From Canna indica (taxonomy: Eukaryota > Streptophyta > Magnoliopsida > Zingiberales > Cannaceae): a stretch of 64,000 bases of DNA. Below the pieces are notes generated by a model. That model ran no database searches and was not told where the DNA came from. It saw nothing but the letters and a program-made list of their open reading frames with translations. Where the stretch lies: positions 16,213,501-16,277,500 of the forward strand of contig CP136896.1 in assembly GCA_034359265.1 (NCBI GenBank), given 5' to 3'. This document shows positions 51,101 to 54,496 of this stretch, one piece after another (position 1 is the stretch's first letter; every line of letters starts with the position of its first letter). A program made the translations under genes and the position numbers.

Positions 51101-51880
51101 TATGAGATACAAAACATGCCCAACTGTTGGAAAATTATTCGTTGGACATGTACACCATGGTACCAGGCTGTACCGAGGTGTATCAGTACTAGTTTTTTTC
51201 AAAAACGGATAAATATCAATCATACTGCTTGATAGGGTACAATACATAAAAGTATAAAACTATGCTTCCTATGTTTATTGTTTAAGACTTATCTATTTAT
51301 TCTTCATTTTAATTGATGACCGATAAGACACATAAGAGGATCTTCCTACTAGAATTGTTATTTATGCTCCTTGGCATTATGATGTTCATTTTAATTGCTA
51401 AAAACGTACATCTGTTGGTTTTTTTCTTTTACTTCTTTGATTAATGTTGTTATTATTTTTGCTTTAAGGGGTTTACTTCAAGAAGACTATATTTTGATAT
51501 GTTTGTACCTTGAAAATATGGTTCTTAATTGAGCTTAACTTTTTTCCCTGGTTCCGAGTTTAGCATTTTTCTCATTTTTTCAGCTACCAACTCCATGCAT
51601 CGCGAGAGCTGCTGTCATGGCCGCAAAGCTGGAAGCAGAGGTAAATCGGCGGTTGAAAATTGGAAAAAGGAGCTTGATCAAAATGCTAGCTCAGAATGAC
51701 ACAACAGATAATATTTCTAAACCATCTGATCCTTGCAAAGAACAAGGTTTTGCTGATCTAGCAAAAGTATGCCATGAAGTGTTGTTTTCTATGACATCTG
51801 CCTTGAATGAGGCTGCGTCTGTGAACATGTGTTCACTGAAGGATGCAAGAGAGATTGCATTGAAGGCGTTAAAGGATTAA
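5607..51880 (+). CDS. MSH3: MSH3, DNA mismatch repair protein (MutS homologue 3), 12 exons
   Basis: MSH3 pairs with MSH2 as MutS-beta in the nucleus and recognises insertion/deletion loops. Exons: 5607-6569, 7336-7530, 7763-7927, 27421-27519, 27766-28017, 38398-38655, 38742-38873, 39473-39733, 39818-39889, 42377-42526, 43068-43562, 51584-51880. Every exon boundary has GT...AG, every exon is a multiple of three, and the join gives 1,112 residues, close to the roughly 1,080 of Arabidopsis MSH3. Visible motifs are a PCNA-binding box at residues 6-13 (QQTISRFF), the MSH3-type Tyr-Lys mismatch-binding motif YKYRFF at 141-146, Walker A GPNMGGKS at 828-835, STFFEE near 882, and Walker [12 protein letters not shown] with Asp907-Glu908. 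The start is the first ATG before the PCNA box. Exon boundaries are my reading and untested by transcripts. Confidence 0.93.
7336..7530 (+). CDS. MSH3: MSH3 exon 2 (residues 322-386)
   Basis: Continues connector domain II. It opens with [19 protein letters not shown], matching the conserved '[13 protein letters not shown]' stretch of plant MSH3. Acceptor TCTCCTAG, donor GAG|GTATCA. Confidence 0.92.
7763..7927 (+). CDS. MSH3: MSH3 exon 3 (residues 387-441)
   Basis: Contains [19 protein letters not shown] and [11 protein letters not shown], leading into the lever/core domain III. Acceptor TTTGACAG, donor GAG|GTAGTT. The next exon is 19.5 kb away. Confidence 0.92.
8560..8860 (-). pseudogene. 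LINE reverse-transcriptase fragment in MSH3 intron 3
   Basis: The minus strand reads [19 protein letters not shown], then a GFG-type stretch and a decayed LGPDLIY. This is the 'K-D-AYDR-W-F' to 'GDPLGP' segment of plant LINE reverse transcriptase. The frame has stops, so it is a relic. Sequence on either side (7928-8559 and 8861-9440) shows nothing I recognise. Confidence 0.65.
9441..10352 (-). repeat. Gypsy A 3' LTR (left copy)
   Basis: Shares long stretches with 13424-13978, for example the GGCGATGAGGTCTTGTTTGT block, the AATTTTGGA-GTGTCCGGGTCGA block and the AAAACTCGGGAT block. It is longer than the right copy by an internal segment (about 9620-9940). The outer end is approximate. Confidence 0.6.
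10577..10762 (-). pseudogene. Gypsy A integrase C-terminal fragment
   Basis: The frame reads [20 protein letters not shown] and [20 protein letters not shown] ending with VYGRPPP. This is the standard 'N-LE-YLR...W-L-WAE-YN...S-MTPFE-VYGR-PP' region of Ty3/gypsy integrases. Upstream integrase sequence is broken. Confidence 0.75.
11043..11936 (-). pseudogene. Gypsy A RT thumb and RNase H remnants
   Basis: 11936-11634 contains [20 protein letters not shown], the RT connection typical of Ty3/gypsy. 11366-11043 contains [20 protein letters not shown] and [20 protein letters not shown], the RNase H end. Different frames and stops lie between them. Confidence 0.75.
11969..12331 (-). pseudogene. 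Gypsy A aspartic protease
   Basis: A retropepsin-like stretch with the active-site motif [11 protein letters not shown] (DSGS in place of the commoner DSGA/DSGS-T) followed by [20 protein letters not shown], the 'D-ILG-WL-LGP-WDF' motif of Ty3/gypsy proteases. The frame closes about 30 bases before RT thumb sequence begins, so the RT fingers and palm with the catalytic aspartates have been deleted. Confidence 0.75.
12445..13191 (-). pseudogene. Gypsy A gag and zinc knuckle
   Basis: 13191-12712 is a gag capsid segment ([60 protein letters not shown]). 12660-12445 carries an atypical knuckle, [14 protein letters not shown]. The upstream gag N-terminus lies in another frame at 13697-13188. Together they form the gag polyprotein of a Ty3/gypsy element broken by frameshifts. 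Confidence 0.75.
13424..13978 (-). repeat. Gypsy A 5' LTR (right copy)
   Basis: Starts next to the primer-binding site (13408-13419, GCTCTGATACCA on the plus strand) and parallels 9441-10352 but lacks about 320 internal bases. Similarity stops at the shared CATAGTCCA. Confidence 0.6.
14170..14683 (+). repeat. Gypsy B 5' LTR (left edge uncertain)
   Basis: A non-coding block with a TATA-like TGTATAAATAAG near 14479 and a pyrimidine-rich leader, ending ...CCTGACA. The sequence that should follow, TTGGTGCTTTCATTGA, is displaced to 18152 by element C. Only the right edge is supported; the left edge near 14170 is a guess. No matching 3' LTR was seen. Confidence 0.4.
15071..15890 (-). repeat. Element C LTR (left full copy)
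   Basis: Parallels 17354-18149 almost throughout, including GGGATAAGC-TATCGTCCCGAATCG and the AGCACGAGGAGCATGA block, and ends CTAACA. It is followed at 15891 by a pyrimidine tract consistent with a minus-strand polypurine tract. Confidence 0.75.
16115..16440. repeat. Three tandem copies of a ~110-bp unit in element C
   Basis: Each unit runs from an AAGTCTCGTT-type block through TCC-AGACTT to GAGCG-TT-A-CAA-GCTCG. Copies diverge by small indels. Confidence 0.65.
16527..16769. repeat. Three tandem copies of an 81-bp unit in element C
   Basis: Copies start at 16527, 16608 and 16689, each with GATCA-TG followed by TTGCTCACTCGC and ending ACGAGCTTCAAG. The exact 81-base spacing keeps the reading frame, but no known protein is encoded. 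Confidence 0.85.
16880..17335. repeat. Short tandem repeat, element C interior
   Basis: Repeated phrases of the type CTGCGCACAAACTT, GAGCCATCTGCTCTGCGC and GTCTTAGGGGTCATCCGCC recur every 50-60 bases. The same phrases are found at 14735-15010, showing that interior sequence is present on both sides of the left LTR. A few also appear near 45825-45890 beside gypsy E. Confidence 0.7.
17354..18149 (-). repeat. Element C LTR (right copy)
   Basis: Second LTR of the same element, preceded by TCTGATACCAATT (primer site on the minus strand) and ending at the CATT target duplication. Confidence 0.75.
18333..19612 (+). pseudogene. Gypsy B gag-protease
   Basis: The frames 18333-18653, 18654-18878 and 18875-19612 join at stop codons to give a retrotransposon gag ([40 protein letters not shown]), an atypical knuckle [14 protein letters not shown] like that of gypsy A, and a protease with [11 protein letters not shown] in place of DSGAT. 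The Ser-to-Gly change in the catalytic triad plus two in-frame stops mean it cannot work. Confidence 0.8.
19809..20467 (+). pseudogene. Gypsy B reverse transcriptase, first half
   Basis: Reads [77 protein letters not shown] and [12 protein letters not shown]. The catalytic YVDD box is FFDD here. Stops occur at 19989-19991 and 20220-20222. The coding sequence is interrupted at residue HLQ by the hAT insertion and continues at 24663. Confidence 0.8.
20928..20945 (+). promoter_or_regulatory. TATA box of the hAT transposase gene
   Basis: CTATATATAGCCCC lies about 135 bases before the candidate start codon at 21072 and is followed by a pyrimidine-rich leader. A frame open from 20836 starts before this box, so its first ATG is unlikely to be the real start. 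Confidence 0.6.
21072..24417 (+). pseudogene. hAT transposase, 4 exons, intact except one extra base
   Basis: Exons 21072-22414, 22503-22907, 22992-23198 and 23276-24417, all joined by phase-1 GT-AG introns of 77-88 bases, give about 1,031 residues. Domains in order: a BED-type zinc finger (HWKCIHC...LKAHL), a DUF659-like RNase H fold ([31 protein letters not shown]) and the C-terminal dimerisation domain ([12 protein letters not shown]), then an acidic Ser/Lys-rich tail. The exons sum to 3,097 bases, one more than a multiple of three. ATG 21072 reads [14 protein letters not shown] and hits a stop at 21132, while the zinc finger is in the next frame. This means one inserted base between about 21113 and 21130. 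A different start or an assembly error could also explain it. Confidence 0.85.
24663..25480 (+). pseudogene. Gypsy B reverse transcriptase second half and RNase H
   Basis: Continues the RT after the h[22 protein letters not shown] and [12 protein letters not shown]. Then [20 protein letters not shown] and a decayed RNase H follow with several frameshifts to about 25480. Confidence 0.75.
25550..25904 (+). other. Coding-like stretch of unknown origin
   Basis: One plus-strand frame reads [40 protein letters not shown] and PPEDGANHF with only a few stops, and composition unlike neighbouring intron DNA. I do not recognise the family. It may be the tail of gypsy B, another transposon, or a host gene fragment. 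Confidence 0.3.
25913..26315. mobile_element. hAT MITE (403 bp)
   Basis: Ends CATTGTTTAAAACC / TTTTAAAACCATG are flanked by the exact 8-bp duplication GTCCTATT (25905-25912 and 26316-26323). The interior has the same GGTACC/ACCGGGTA-type motifs as the 4.2-kb hAT but no coding sequence. Confidence 0.85.
26316..27030. repeat. Local direct duplication in intron 3
   Basis: About 150 bases at 26319-26465 recur at 26888-27025, sharing ATTAGGTTTCTCTCT, TTTGCCTATATAATAG and TGATCATCT-TTAATGAAAT. The remaining intron to 27420 shows nothing recognisable. Confidence 0.75.
27421..27519 (+). CDS. MSH3: MSH3 exon 4 (residues 442-474)
   Basis: Encodes [19 protein letters not shown], the conserved 'SLF-MNHT-T-GSRLL' core-domain motif of MutS proteins. 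Acceptor ATCTTTCAG, donor TGG|GTAAGT. It rejoins the frame of exon 3 exactly across the transposon-filled intron 3. Confidence 0.92.
27766..28017 (+). CDS. MSH3: MSH3 exon 5 (residues 475-558)
   Basis: Begins [20 protein letters not shown], the conserved MutS core motif following RLLKHW of exon 4. It ends with [18 protein letters not shown]. Acceptor TCTTGCAG, donor GAG|GTAGTC. Confidence 0.92.
28800..29850 (-). pseudogene. Copia gag fragment in MSH3 intron 5
   Basis: On the minus strand, [20 protein letters not shown] followed by [15 protein letters not shown] is the UBN2-type gag domain of Copia elements. Further on come [17 protein letters not shown] and a CX2CX4HX4C knuckle, [14 protein letters not shown] (about 29050-29090). 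The frames change several times. No protease or RT follows and no LTR pair was found, so it is a truncated copy. The rest of 28018-28800 shows no gene. Confidence 0.7.
31285..31422 (-). repeat. Copia 1 3' LTR
   Basis: 138-bp repeat TGTTGGGAGG...CTACTAACA, near-identical to 36689-36824. Confidence 0.9.
31430..32724 (-). pseudogene. Copia 1 reverse transcriptase and RNase H
   Basis: 32695-32495 carries [20 protein letters not shown] and [20 protein letters not shown]. 32413-31778 carries the catalytic [43 protein letters not shown] and the RNase H stretch [17 protein letters not shown]. Decayed RNase H sequence continues to about 31430 with YCDNQAA and HIEIDCHF readings. Stops between segments show it is dead, though the active site is intact. 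Confidence 0.85.
33410..33817 (-). pseudogene. Copia 1 integrase
   Basis: Integrase core reading [40 protein letters not shown] and [19 protein letters not shown]. In the usual 'LRSDNG-EY' motif the Asp-Asn-Gly is SNNA here, removing a catalytic residue. The connector to RT (33350-32760) is frameshifted. Confidence 0.85.
34171..34584 (-). pseudogene. Copia 1 protease
   Basis: Contains [12 protein letters not shown], the Copia protease motif (normally WILDSGATDHM), then [17 protein letters not shown] and [12 protein letters not shown]. The N-terminal gag is lost between here and X2. Confidence 0.8.
35051..36551 (+). mobile_element. Solo LTR X2 inside Copia 1
   Basis: TGTAGGGGAAATGACAACAC...AAAGCCAACA is flanked by an exact 5-bp duplication AAGGA (35046-35050 and 36552-36556). 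TG...CA ends, 1,501 bases, a TATA-like GTATATTTATACC near 35811 and no coding interior fit a solo LTR. It has a cluster of CGGTCGACCG palindromes at about 35885-36215. Confidence 0.88.
35885..36215. repeat. Cluster of CGGTCGACCG palindromes in solo LTR X2
   Basis: Interspersed copies of CGGTCGACCG, GACCGGTCGACC and close variants such as CGATCGACCG. Similar clusters occur in X1 (about 31150-31265) and X3 (about 62145-62430 and 63468-63490). Each motif is self-complementary. Confidence 0.85.
36689..36824 (-). repeat. Copia 1 5' LTR
   Basis: 136-bp repeat, nearly identical to 31285-31422, with the primer site directly to its left. Confidence 0.9.
37162..38397. other. Rest of intron 5, with a possible LTR fragment
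   Basis: Near 37506-37540, GTGCTATGATACCA followed by TGTTGATATTGAGCC looks like a minus-strand primer site and LTR start of another retroelement; no coding part was found. 37670-38397 shows nothing recognisable. Confidence 0.4.
38398..38655 (+). CDS. MSH3: MSH3 exon 6 (residues 559-644)
   Basis: Core/clamp region starting [18 protein letters not shown], equivalent to 'FIAVMEAILLAGKQIQRL' of Arabidopsis MSH3. Acceptor TTGCTTCAG, donor GAG|GTGAGT. It lies 10.4 kb downstream of exon 5. Confidence 0.92.
38742..38873 (+). CDS. MSH3: MSH3 exon 7 (residues 645-688)
   Basis: Clamp-domain segment with [15 protein letters not shown] and [12 protein letters not shown], matching 'FLQVSGITHLIE' in Arabidopsis. 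The preceding intron is only 86 bases. Confidence 0.92.
39473..39733 (+). CDS. MSH3: MSH3 exon 8 (residues 689-775)
   Basis: Encodes [20 protein letters not shown] and [15 protein letters not shown], the conserved end of the clamp and return to the core domain just before the ATPase. Acceptor GGTTCTAG, donor GAG|GTGCCT. Confidence 0.92.
39818..39889 (+). CDS. MSH3: MSH3 exon 9 (residues 776-799)
   Basis: Short exon beginning [10 protein letters not shown] and ending SSGSHP, the conserved 'I..GRHP' that opens the ATPase domain. Acceptor TTGTGTAG, donor CCG|GTAAGT. Confidence 0.9.
40335..41739. mobile_element. Fold-back element in intron 9
   Basis: About 110 bases at each end are inverted copies: GAAATTTGGCAAAACCATGA on the left, and the right end reads similarly in reverse complement, with shared TTGGCAAA and ATTTGG-TAAATGCCAAAAAA blocks. 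No transposase and no clear TSD. The interior was later hit by a hAT MITE. Confidence 0.7.
40953..41364. mobile_element. hAT MITE (412 bp), deletion derivative of the 4.2-kb hAT
   Basis: The exact 8-bp duplication CTTAGGAC (40945-40952 and 41365-41372) flanks CATGGTTTAAAATACC...ATTTTAAACCATG. About 220 bases at the left end and 110 at the right, including the A-tract and CATCCACCGAGATGATGACC, are nearly identical to the ends of 20476-24654. It is therefore an internal deletion copy of that family. Confidence 0.92.
41983..42184 (+). mobile_element. tRNA-derived SINE with poly(A) tail
   Basis: A 16-bp exact duplication AAATCTCTTTAAGAAA flanks the insert (41967-41982 and 42185-42200). The body has an A-box-like CTCAAGTGGTAGCATCCG and a B-box GGGTTCAATCC, giving an internal RNA polymerase III promoter, then an unrelated tail and about 24 A residues. 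It is not a functional tRNA because the two boxes are the only tRNA-like part. Confidence 0.88.
42377..42526 (+). CDS. MSH3: MSH3 exon 10 (residues 800-849), Walker A
   Basis: Carries the ATP-binding P-loop GPNMGGKS (828-835) followed by [14 protein letters not shown], diagnostic of MSH3. Acceptor TCTTGCAG, donor CAG|GTACAG. Confidence 0.94.
43068..43562 (+). CDS. MSH3: MSH3 exon 11 (residues 850-1014), Walker B and dimer ATPase
   Basis: Encodes [26 protein letters not shown], the Walker B/switch region [16 protein letters not shown] and FVTHYPKV (conserved THY). It ends NVARLAQ, 8 kb before the last exon. All ATPase landmarks are intact. Confidence 0.94.
43850..44001. mobile_element. hAT MITE remnant (right end lost)
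   Basis: Left end CATAGTTTTAAAA followed by GTACCGTACCGTCCGGTAT and dense CCGGTAT motifs as in the hAT family. It stops at the Copia 2 LTR, which probably inserted into it; the matching right end was not found. Confidence 0.65.
44002..45035 (-). mobile_element. Copia retrotransposon 2, 3' part
   Basis: A 143-bp LTR (44002-44144, TGTGAAACAG...TTCTAACA) is followed by the polypurine complement CTCCCCCTCAAGC and minus-strand RT/RNase H relics, including [19 protein letters not shown] (near 44700-44760) and [11 protein letters not shown] (near 45000). It is cut at 45036 by gypsy E. Sequence just right of gypsy E (48182-48330) may be its continuation. Confidence 0.75.
45036..45578 (-). repeat. 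Gypsy E 3' LTR
   Basis: 543 bases, TG...CTAACA. It includes a perfect 16-bp inverted repeat with a 4-base loop at 45393-45428. Confidence 0.85.
45393..45428. repeat. Perfect 16-bp palindrome in gypsy E LTR
   Basis: Arms CACGCCTAGGCAAACG and CGTTTGCCTAGGCGTG around loop AGGC. It could form a hairpin or cruciform. Confidence 0.95.
45907..46437 (-). pseudogene. Gypsy E protease region
   Basis: [20 protein letters not shown] followed by [14 protein letters not shown] is a retropepsin with DSRAT in place of DSGAT, so the catalytic loop is altered. 46167-45907 continues with [20 protein letters not shown] in another frame. Confidence 0.75.
46490..47706 (-). pseudogene. Gypsy E gag
   Basis: Minus-strand frames give an N-terminal coiled region ([20 protein letters not shown]), a capsid part ([40 protein letters not shown]) and a CCHC-like knuckle [13 protein letters not shown]. 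The segments are in different frames. Confidence 0.75.
47819..48181 (-). repeat. Gypsy E 5' LTR (truncated)
   Basis: Matches the first 363 bases or so of the left LTR and breaks off within the left arm of the palindrome. Confidence 0.85.
48182..48724. other. Intron 11 spacer
   Basis: A possible Copia 2 linker relic at 48182-48330 on the minus strand; the rest has no recognisable feature. Confidence 0.35.
48725..48900 (-). mobile_element. TRIM fragment, inverted relative to the downstream array
   Basis: LTR 48725-48827 (TGTTAAGAAATTAGTGGGAC...GGGACTTTAACA) followed by the polypurine complement CACTCTCCTCACGCC and part of the interior (ATTGGACATCTGGAGCATGG). In reverse complement it matches the TRIM units at 50297-50775. 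Confidence 0.75.
48986..49222 (-). CDS. TAX1: TAXIMIN-type cysteine-rich signalling peptide
   Basis: An intact 78-residue ORF with all features of plant taximins. The N-terminal MCC and CRPLG motifs are followed by a long hydrophobic stretch (about residues 13-44), then [25 protein letters not shown] and the invariant C-terminal FTSQIPC. Taximins are secreted or membrane-associated peptides studied in lateral-organ separation and secondary metabolism. It lies antisense in MSH3 intron 11, starting 143 bases from the start of the bZIP60-like pseudogene on the other strand. No disabling change is visible. Whether the ancestral gene has an intron, making this a retrocopy, cannot be judged here. 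The symbol reflects family resemblance, not proven orthology. Confidence 0.85.
   Translation of the reverse strand: MCCDCDCECRPLGWLLYLPFALLSLLISIVGAVIWIVGLLLSCICPCCLCVTILVELAIELIKVPLHAMRWFTSQIPC
49366..50311 (+). pseudogene. bZIP60/bZIP50-like ER-stress transcription factor, broken
   Basis: bZIP60-type factors are held in the ER membrane and released after IRE1 cuts their mRNA. The frame from ATG 49366 gives the acidic N-terminus ([30 protein letters not shown]). A one-base shift near 49765-49780 leads to [14 protein letters not shown] and PVSKKLRRQ. Another shift at the AAAATT run (49920-49925) leads to the basic-zipper [20 protein letters not shown] and [21 protein letters not shown] stop at 50109-50111 follows ASTAK. 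Further shifts expose ESLLLVP (about 50128) and [12 protein letters not shown], the transmembrane part. Several frameshifts plus a stop make it a pseudogene; it would be functional only if several base calls are wrong. Confidence 0.8.
50297..50775 (+). mobile_element. Tandem TRIM: three LTRs, two interiors
   Basis: Partial LTR (about 50297-50351), primer site TGGTATGAGATCC (50352-50364), roughly 80-base interior ending in purine tract GCGTGAGGGGGG, LTR 50445-50559 (TGTTAAAGTC...TTCTTAACA), primer site TAGTATCAGAGCC (50560-50572), second interior, and LTR about 50662-50775. LTRs of about 115 bases, a tRNA-Met primer site, a polypurine tract and no coding define a terminal-repeat retrotransposon in miniature. 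Sharing of the middle LTR suggests unequal recombination. Confidence 0.85.
50906..51264. mobile_element. hAT MITE (359 bp, older)
   Basis: Ends CAAGGTTTAAAAT and ATAAAACTATG with an 8-bp duplication differing at one base, CTTCTTAT (50898-50905) and CTTCCTAT (51265-51272). It has scattered GTACC motifs and no coding sequence. Confidence 0.75.
51584..51880 (+). CDS. MSH3: MSH3 exon 12 (residues 1015-1112 and stop)
   Basis: Begins [20 protein letters not shown], equivalent to '[20 protein letters not shown]' in Arabidopsis, then a divergent C-terminal tail ending at TAA 51878-51880. The acceptor is CATTTTTTCAG. The tail is the region expected to contact MSH2. Confidence 0.92.
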   Translation, partial: LPTPCIARAAVMAAKLEAEVNRRLKIGKRSLIKMLAQNDTTDNISKPSDPCKEQGFADLAKVCHEVLFSMTSALNEAASVNMCSLKDAREIALKALKD

Positions 51881-52697
51881 GTGCATGGATTATGCAAGAT
51901 ATGCCTCGCAGTCTATTTTTTGTCCCCAGAAGGGTATTCAATGTATATGACAGTTCTTCGAATCCAGCCAACCATGTATATAGAGGTATCTACGCGAATC
52001 TTAAGGCATAGCGCCTGATATAATCCTATAGATATCATGGCTGCATAGTGGTTCTGTGGAAATGTTATGCCATGCCAATCCCTGATTTTGTAAATTTTGC
52101 ATATTGAACTGTTCTTGTTAAATTGCTCCTGCAGGGGATCATTCTGTAATTAGTTTTCGTCTAGGTGGGCTAGCTTGAACTATACTTCTTGAGTTCTTGT
52201 GGCTCCTCAATTTTGCAAAGAGAAAAAAGGAAAGGAGAAGATTAATTATTTTATTGTCCCTTAACTTTTAGCAATTTCTCAATTAAGTCTTTAATTTTAC
52301 AATATTATTTCAATCATGTCCTTTTGTCTACTTTTCAACATAGGAATATTAGGGATAAATGATGTACTTTTTTATCAACATTATTATTTAATAAAGTACA
52401 CCTTTTCAGAAGATTAGGTGAGAGGAGTTTGTACGAGATCGAGAGGGAGAAGAAAAGAGGGCAACGGAATTCTTCAATAAGATGGTAAAAAAAGGAATGA
52501 AAAGAACAAGTTTTAGTATCATTTATTTCTAAAATTTGATTACTTTTTCCTTATTTTTTTGTTCAATATATTTAAGAAGGCAAAAAAATAAATTTGATTT
52601 TCTTATTTGATTTTTTGGTTCAAATAGAAAAAAGATAGTCAAATAAATAGAATTTTAAAAATAAAGATAAACTAATATTCTTAGGGTTTTTAAAAAA
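51881..52697. other. MSH3 3' region and AT-rich spacer
   Basis: Presumed 3' UTR followed by AT-rich DNA. No further gene seen; the exact polyadenylation site cannot be chosen. Confidence 0.5.
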
Positions 52698-52957
52698 GGG
52701 AAATTGATAAATTTAATTCATATTTTGACGAAATTAACAAATTTAATTCATCTTTTAATTTGCATTAATTATAATTTGTATTTGTGAATTTGCATCATTT
52801 CTAACATCTCTTGTTGTTAATCGTCTCGTTAGTTGTTGACGTGGCATCCTAGTCAACAACTTAGTTTATATTTTTTTAATTCGAACTTACCACGTCAGTT
52901 TATTACAAAAAAAATATAAAAACTAAGTTGATTTTTTTTTATCTGAACTTGCCACGT
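52698..52957 (+). repeat. Left terminal inverted repeat of Pack-MULE
   Basis: Reverse complement of 54497-54771 with scattered differences; ends just before the P450 coding sequence. Confidence 0.85.
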
Positions 52958-52959
52958 TG

Positions 52960-54490
52960 GTTGTCGTTCGCCTCGCCTATGGCTGCGGCGACCTTGCCAT
53001 GGCCCCGCTCGGCCCGCATTGGAAGCGAATGTGGCGGACTTGCATGGAGCACCTACTCACCACCAAGCGCCTCGACTCCTTCTCCGGCCACCGAGCGTCT
53101 GAGATGTGCCACCTCGTTCGCGATGTGGCAAGCGCCGAGGGAGCTGTCAACCTGCGGGAGATCCTCGGCGGCTTCTCCATGAACAACGTGACGAGGATGC
53201 TGCCGAGGAAGCAGTTCTTCGGGCCAGAGCTCGTCGGCCCTATCGAGGCTGCGGAGTTCATGCGCCTCGCCCATGAGCTGTTCTCGCTCTTGGGGATGAT
53301 CTACCTTGGCGACTACCTGCCACTGTGGCGGTGGTTCGACCTGTTTGGGTGCGAGAAGAAGATGAGAGAGGTGGAGAAGAAGATAGACAAGTTTCACCAA
53401 AATATCATCGATGAGCACTAGCGGTGAGCACGGGTCGGGACGTCCCGGCCTTCTCGGTCCGGCCTGACTCGAAAAGTCGGGACGGGACTAGGACAAATTT
53501 GTCCGTCCCGATTAAAAATCGGGACGGGACCGGGACGATACAAAAAAAATTGGGATTGTCCCATCCCGGCCTGGTTTATAATATAAGTAATATTAAATAT
53601 ATAATATTACTTTTTTGAGAAAAAAAATATTAATTATTTTAATGAAAATACAATTTTTATTTTATAAAAAATTAATATTAATGAATTTGGGACGTCCCGG
53701 TCCCGTCCCGCATTTTTCGGGGCGGGACAAAATCAGTATACTTCGTATTCGGGACCGGGACGCATATTTGCGTCCCGACTCAAAACCAGGACGAGACCAA
53801 GACATACCAAATCTCGGCCCGTCCCGGCCCGAGCTCACCCCTAATGAGCACCGTGCAGTCGAAAACGGCGAGAGCAGAGAAGACATGGACTTCGTCGACG
53901 TGCTACTCTCCTTGCCCGACGAGGACGGGAATGAGCACATGGATGATGTGGATATCAAAGCTCTCATACATGACATGATCGCGGTGGCGACCGACATGTC
54001 ATCGGTGATGAATGAGTGGGCCATGACGGAGATGATAAAAACCCCTAGGGTGCTCGAGAAAGTGCAGGAGGAGCTCGACATGGTGGTCGGCCAGGATCGG
54101 CTTGTGCAAGAGGCGAACTTGGGCCGCCTGACGTACCTCTGGTGCATCATCAGGGAGACCTTCCGCATGCACCTGGGGGCCCGTTCATCATCCCCCACAA
54201 ATCCATGAGGGCCACCAAGGTCATGGGGTACGACATCCTCGCCAAGACGCAAGTGTTCATCAACACGCGCGCGCTGGGGAGGAACATGCGTGTGTGGGGC
54301 GACGCCGACATTGACGAGTTCCGATCGGAGTGACACTTGATATCGGCGGAGGGCGAAGGCGAGCAACAGACAGTGGAAATAAGCCACGGGCCTAACTTCA
54401 AGATCTTGCCCTTCAACACCGAGAAGCGGAAGTGCCCCGACACACTACTAGGGGTGGTCACGGTGCTGATGGCTCTAGCCACGCACCAAT
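52960..54490 (+). pseudogene. CYP703A-like cytochrome P450 fragment
   Basis: CYP703 enzymes hydroxylate fatty acids (lauric acid) for pollen-wall sporopollenin. The fragment starts inside the protein (VVRLAYGCGDLAMAPLGPHW) and runs through MEHLLTTKRLDSF, NNVTRML, IYLGDYLPLWRWFDLFGCEK and, after the hAT MITE, MDFVDVLLSLPDEDGNEHMD, NEWAMTEM, RETFRMH, GRNMRVWGDADIDEFRSE, ISHGPNFKILPF. Defects: no N-terminal anchor; a one-base shift near 54178; a stop at 54331-54333 after FRSE; and a haem-binding loop reading FNTEKRKCPD, where the family has F-x-x-G-x-R-x-C-x-G, so both glycines are lost. It lacks the C-terminus. Not functional. Confidence 0.88.
53419..53843. mobile_element. hAT MITE inserted in the CYP703A fragment (425 bp)
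   Basis: The exact 8-bp duplication ATGAGCAC (53411-53418 and 53844-53851) flanks inverted ends TAGCGGTGAGCACGGG and, from the other side, TAGGGGTGAGCTCGGG. The sub-termini are rich in CGGGAC/GTCCCG. TAG-GGTGAGC ends with 8-bp duplications are typical of a distinct hAT MITE group, unrelated in ends to the CATGGTTT family. Confidence 0.9.
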
Positions 54491-54496
54491 AAGCTG

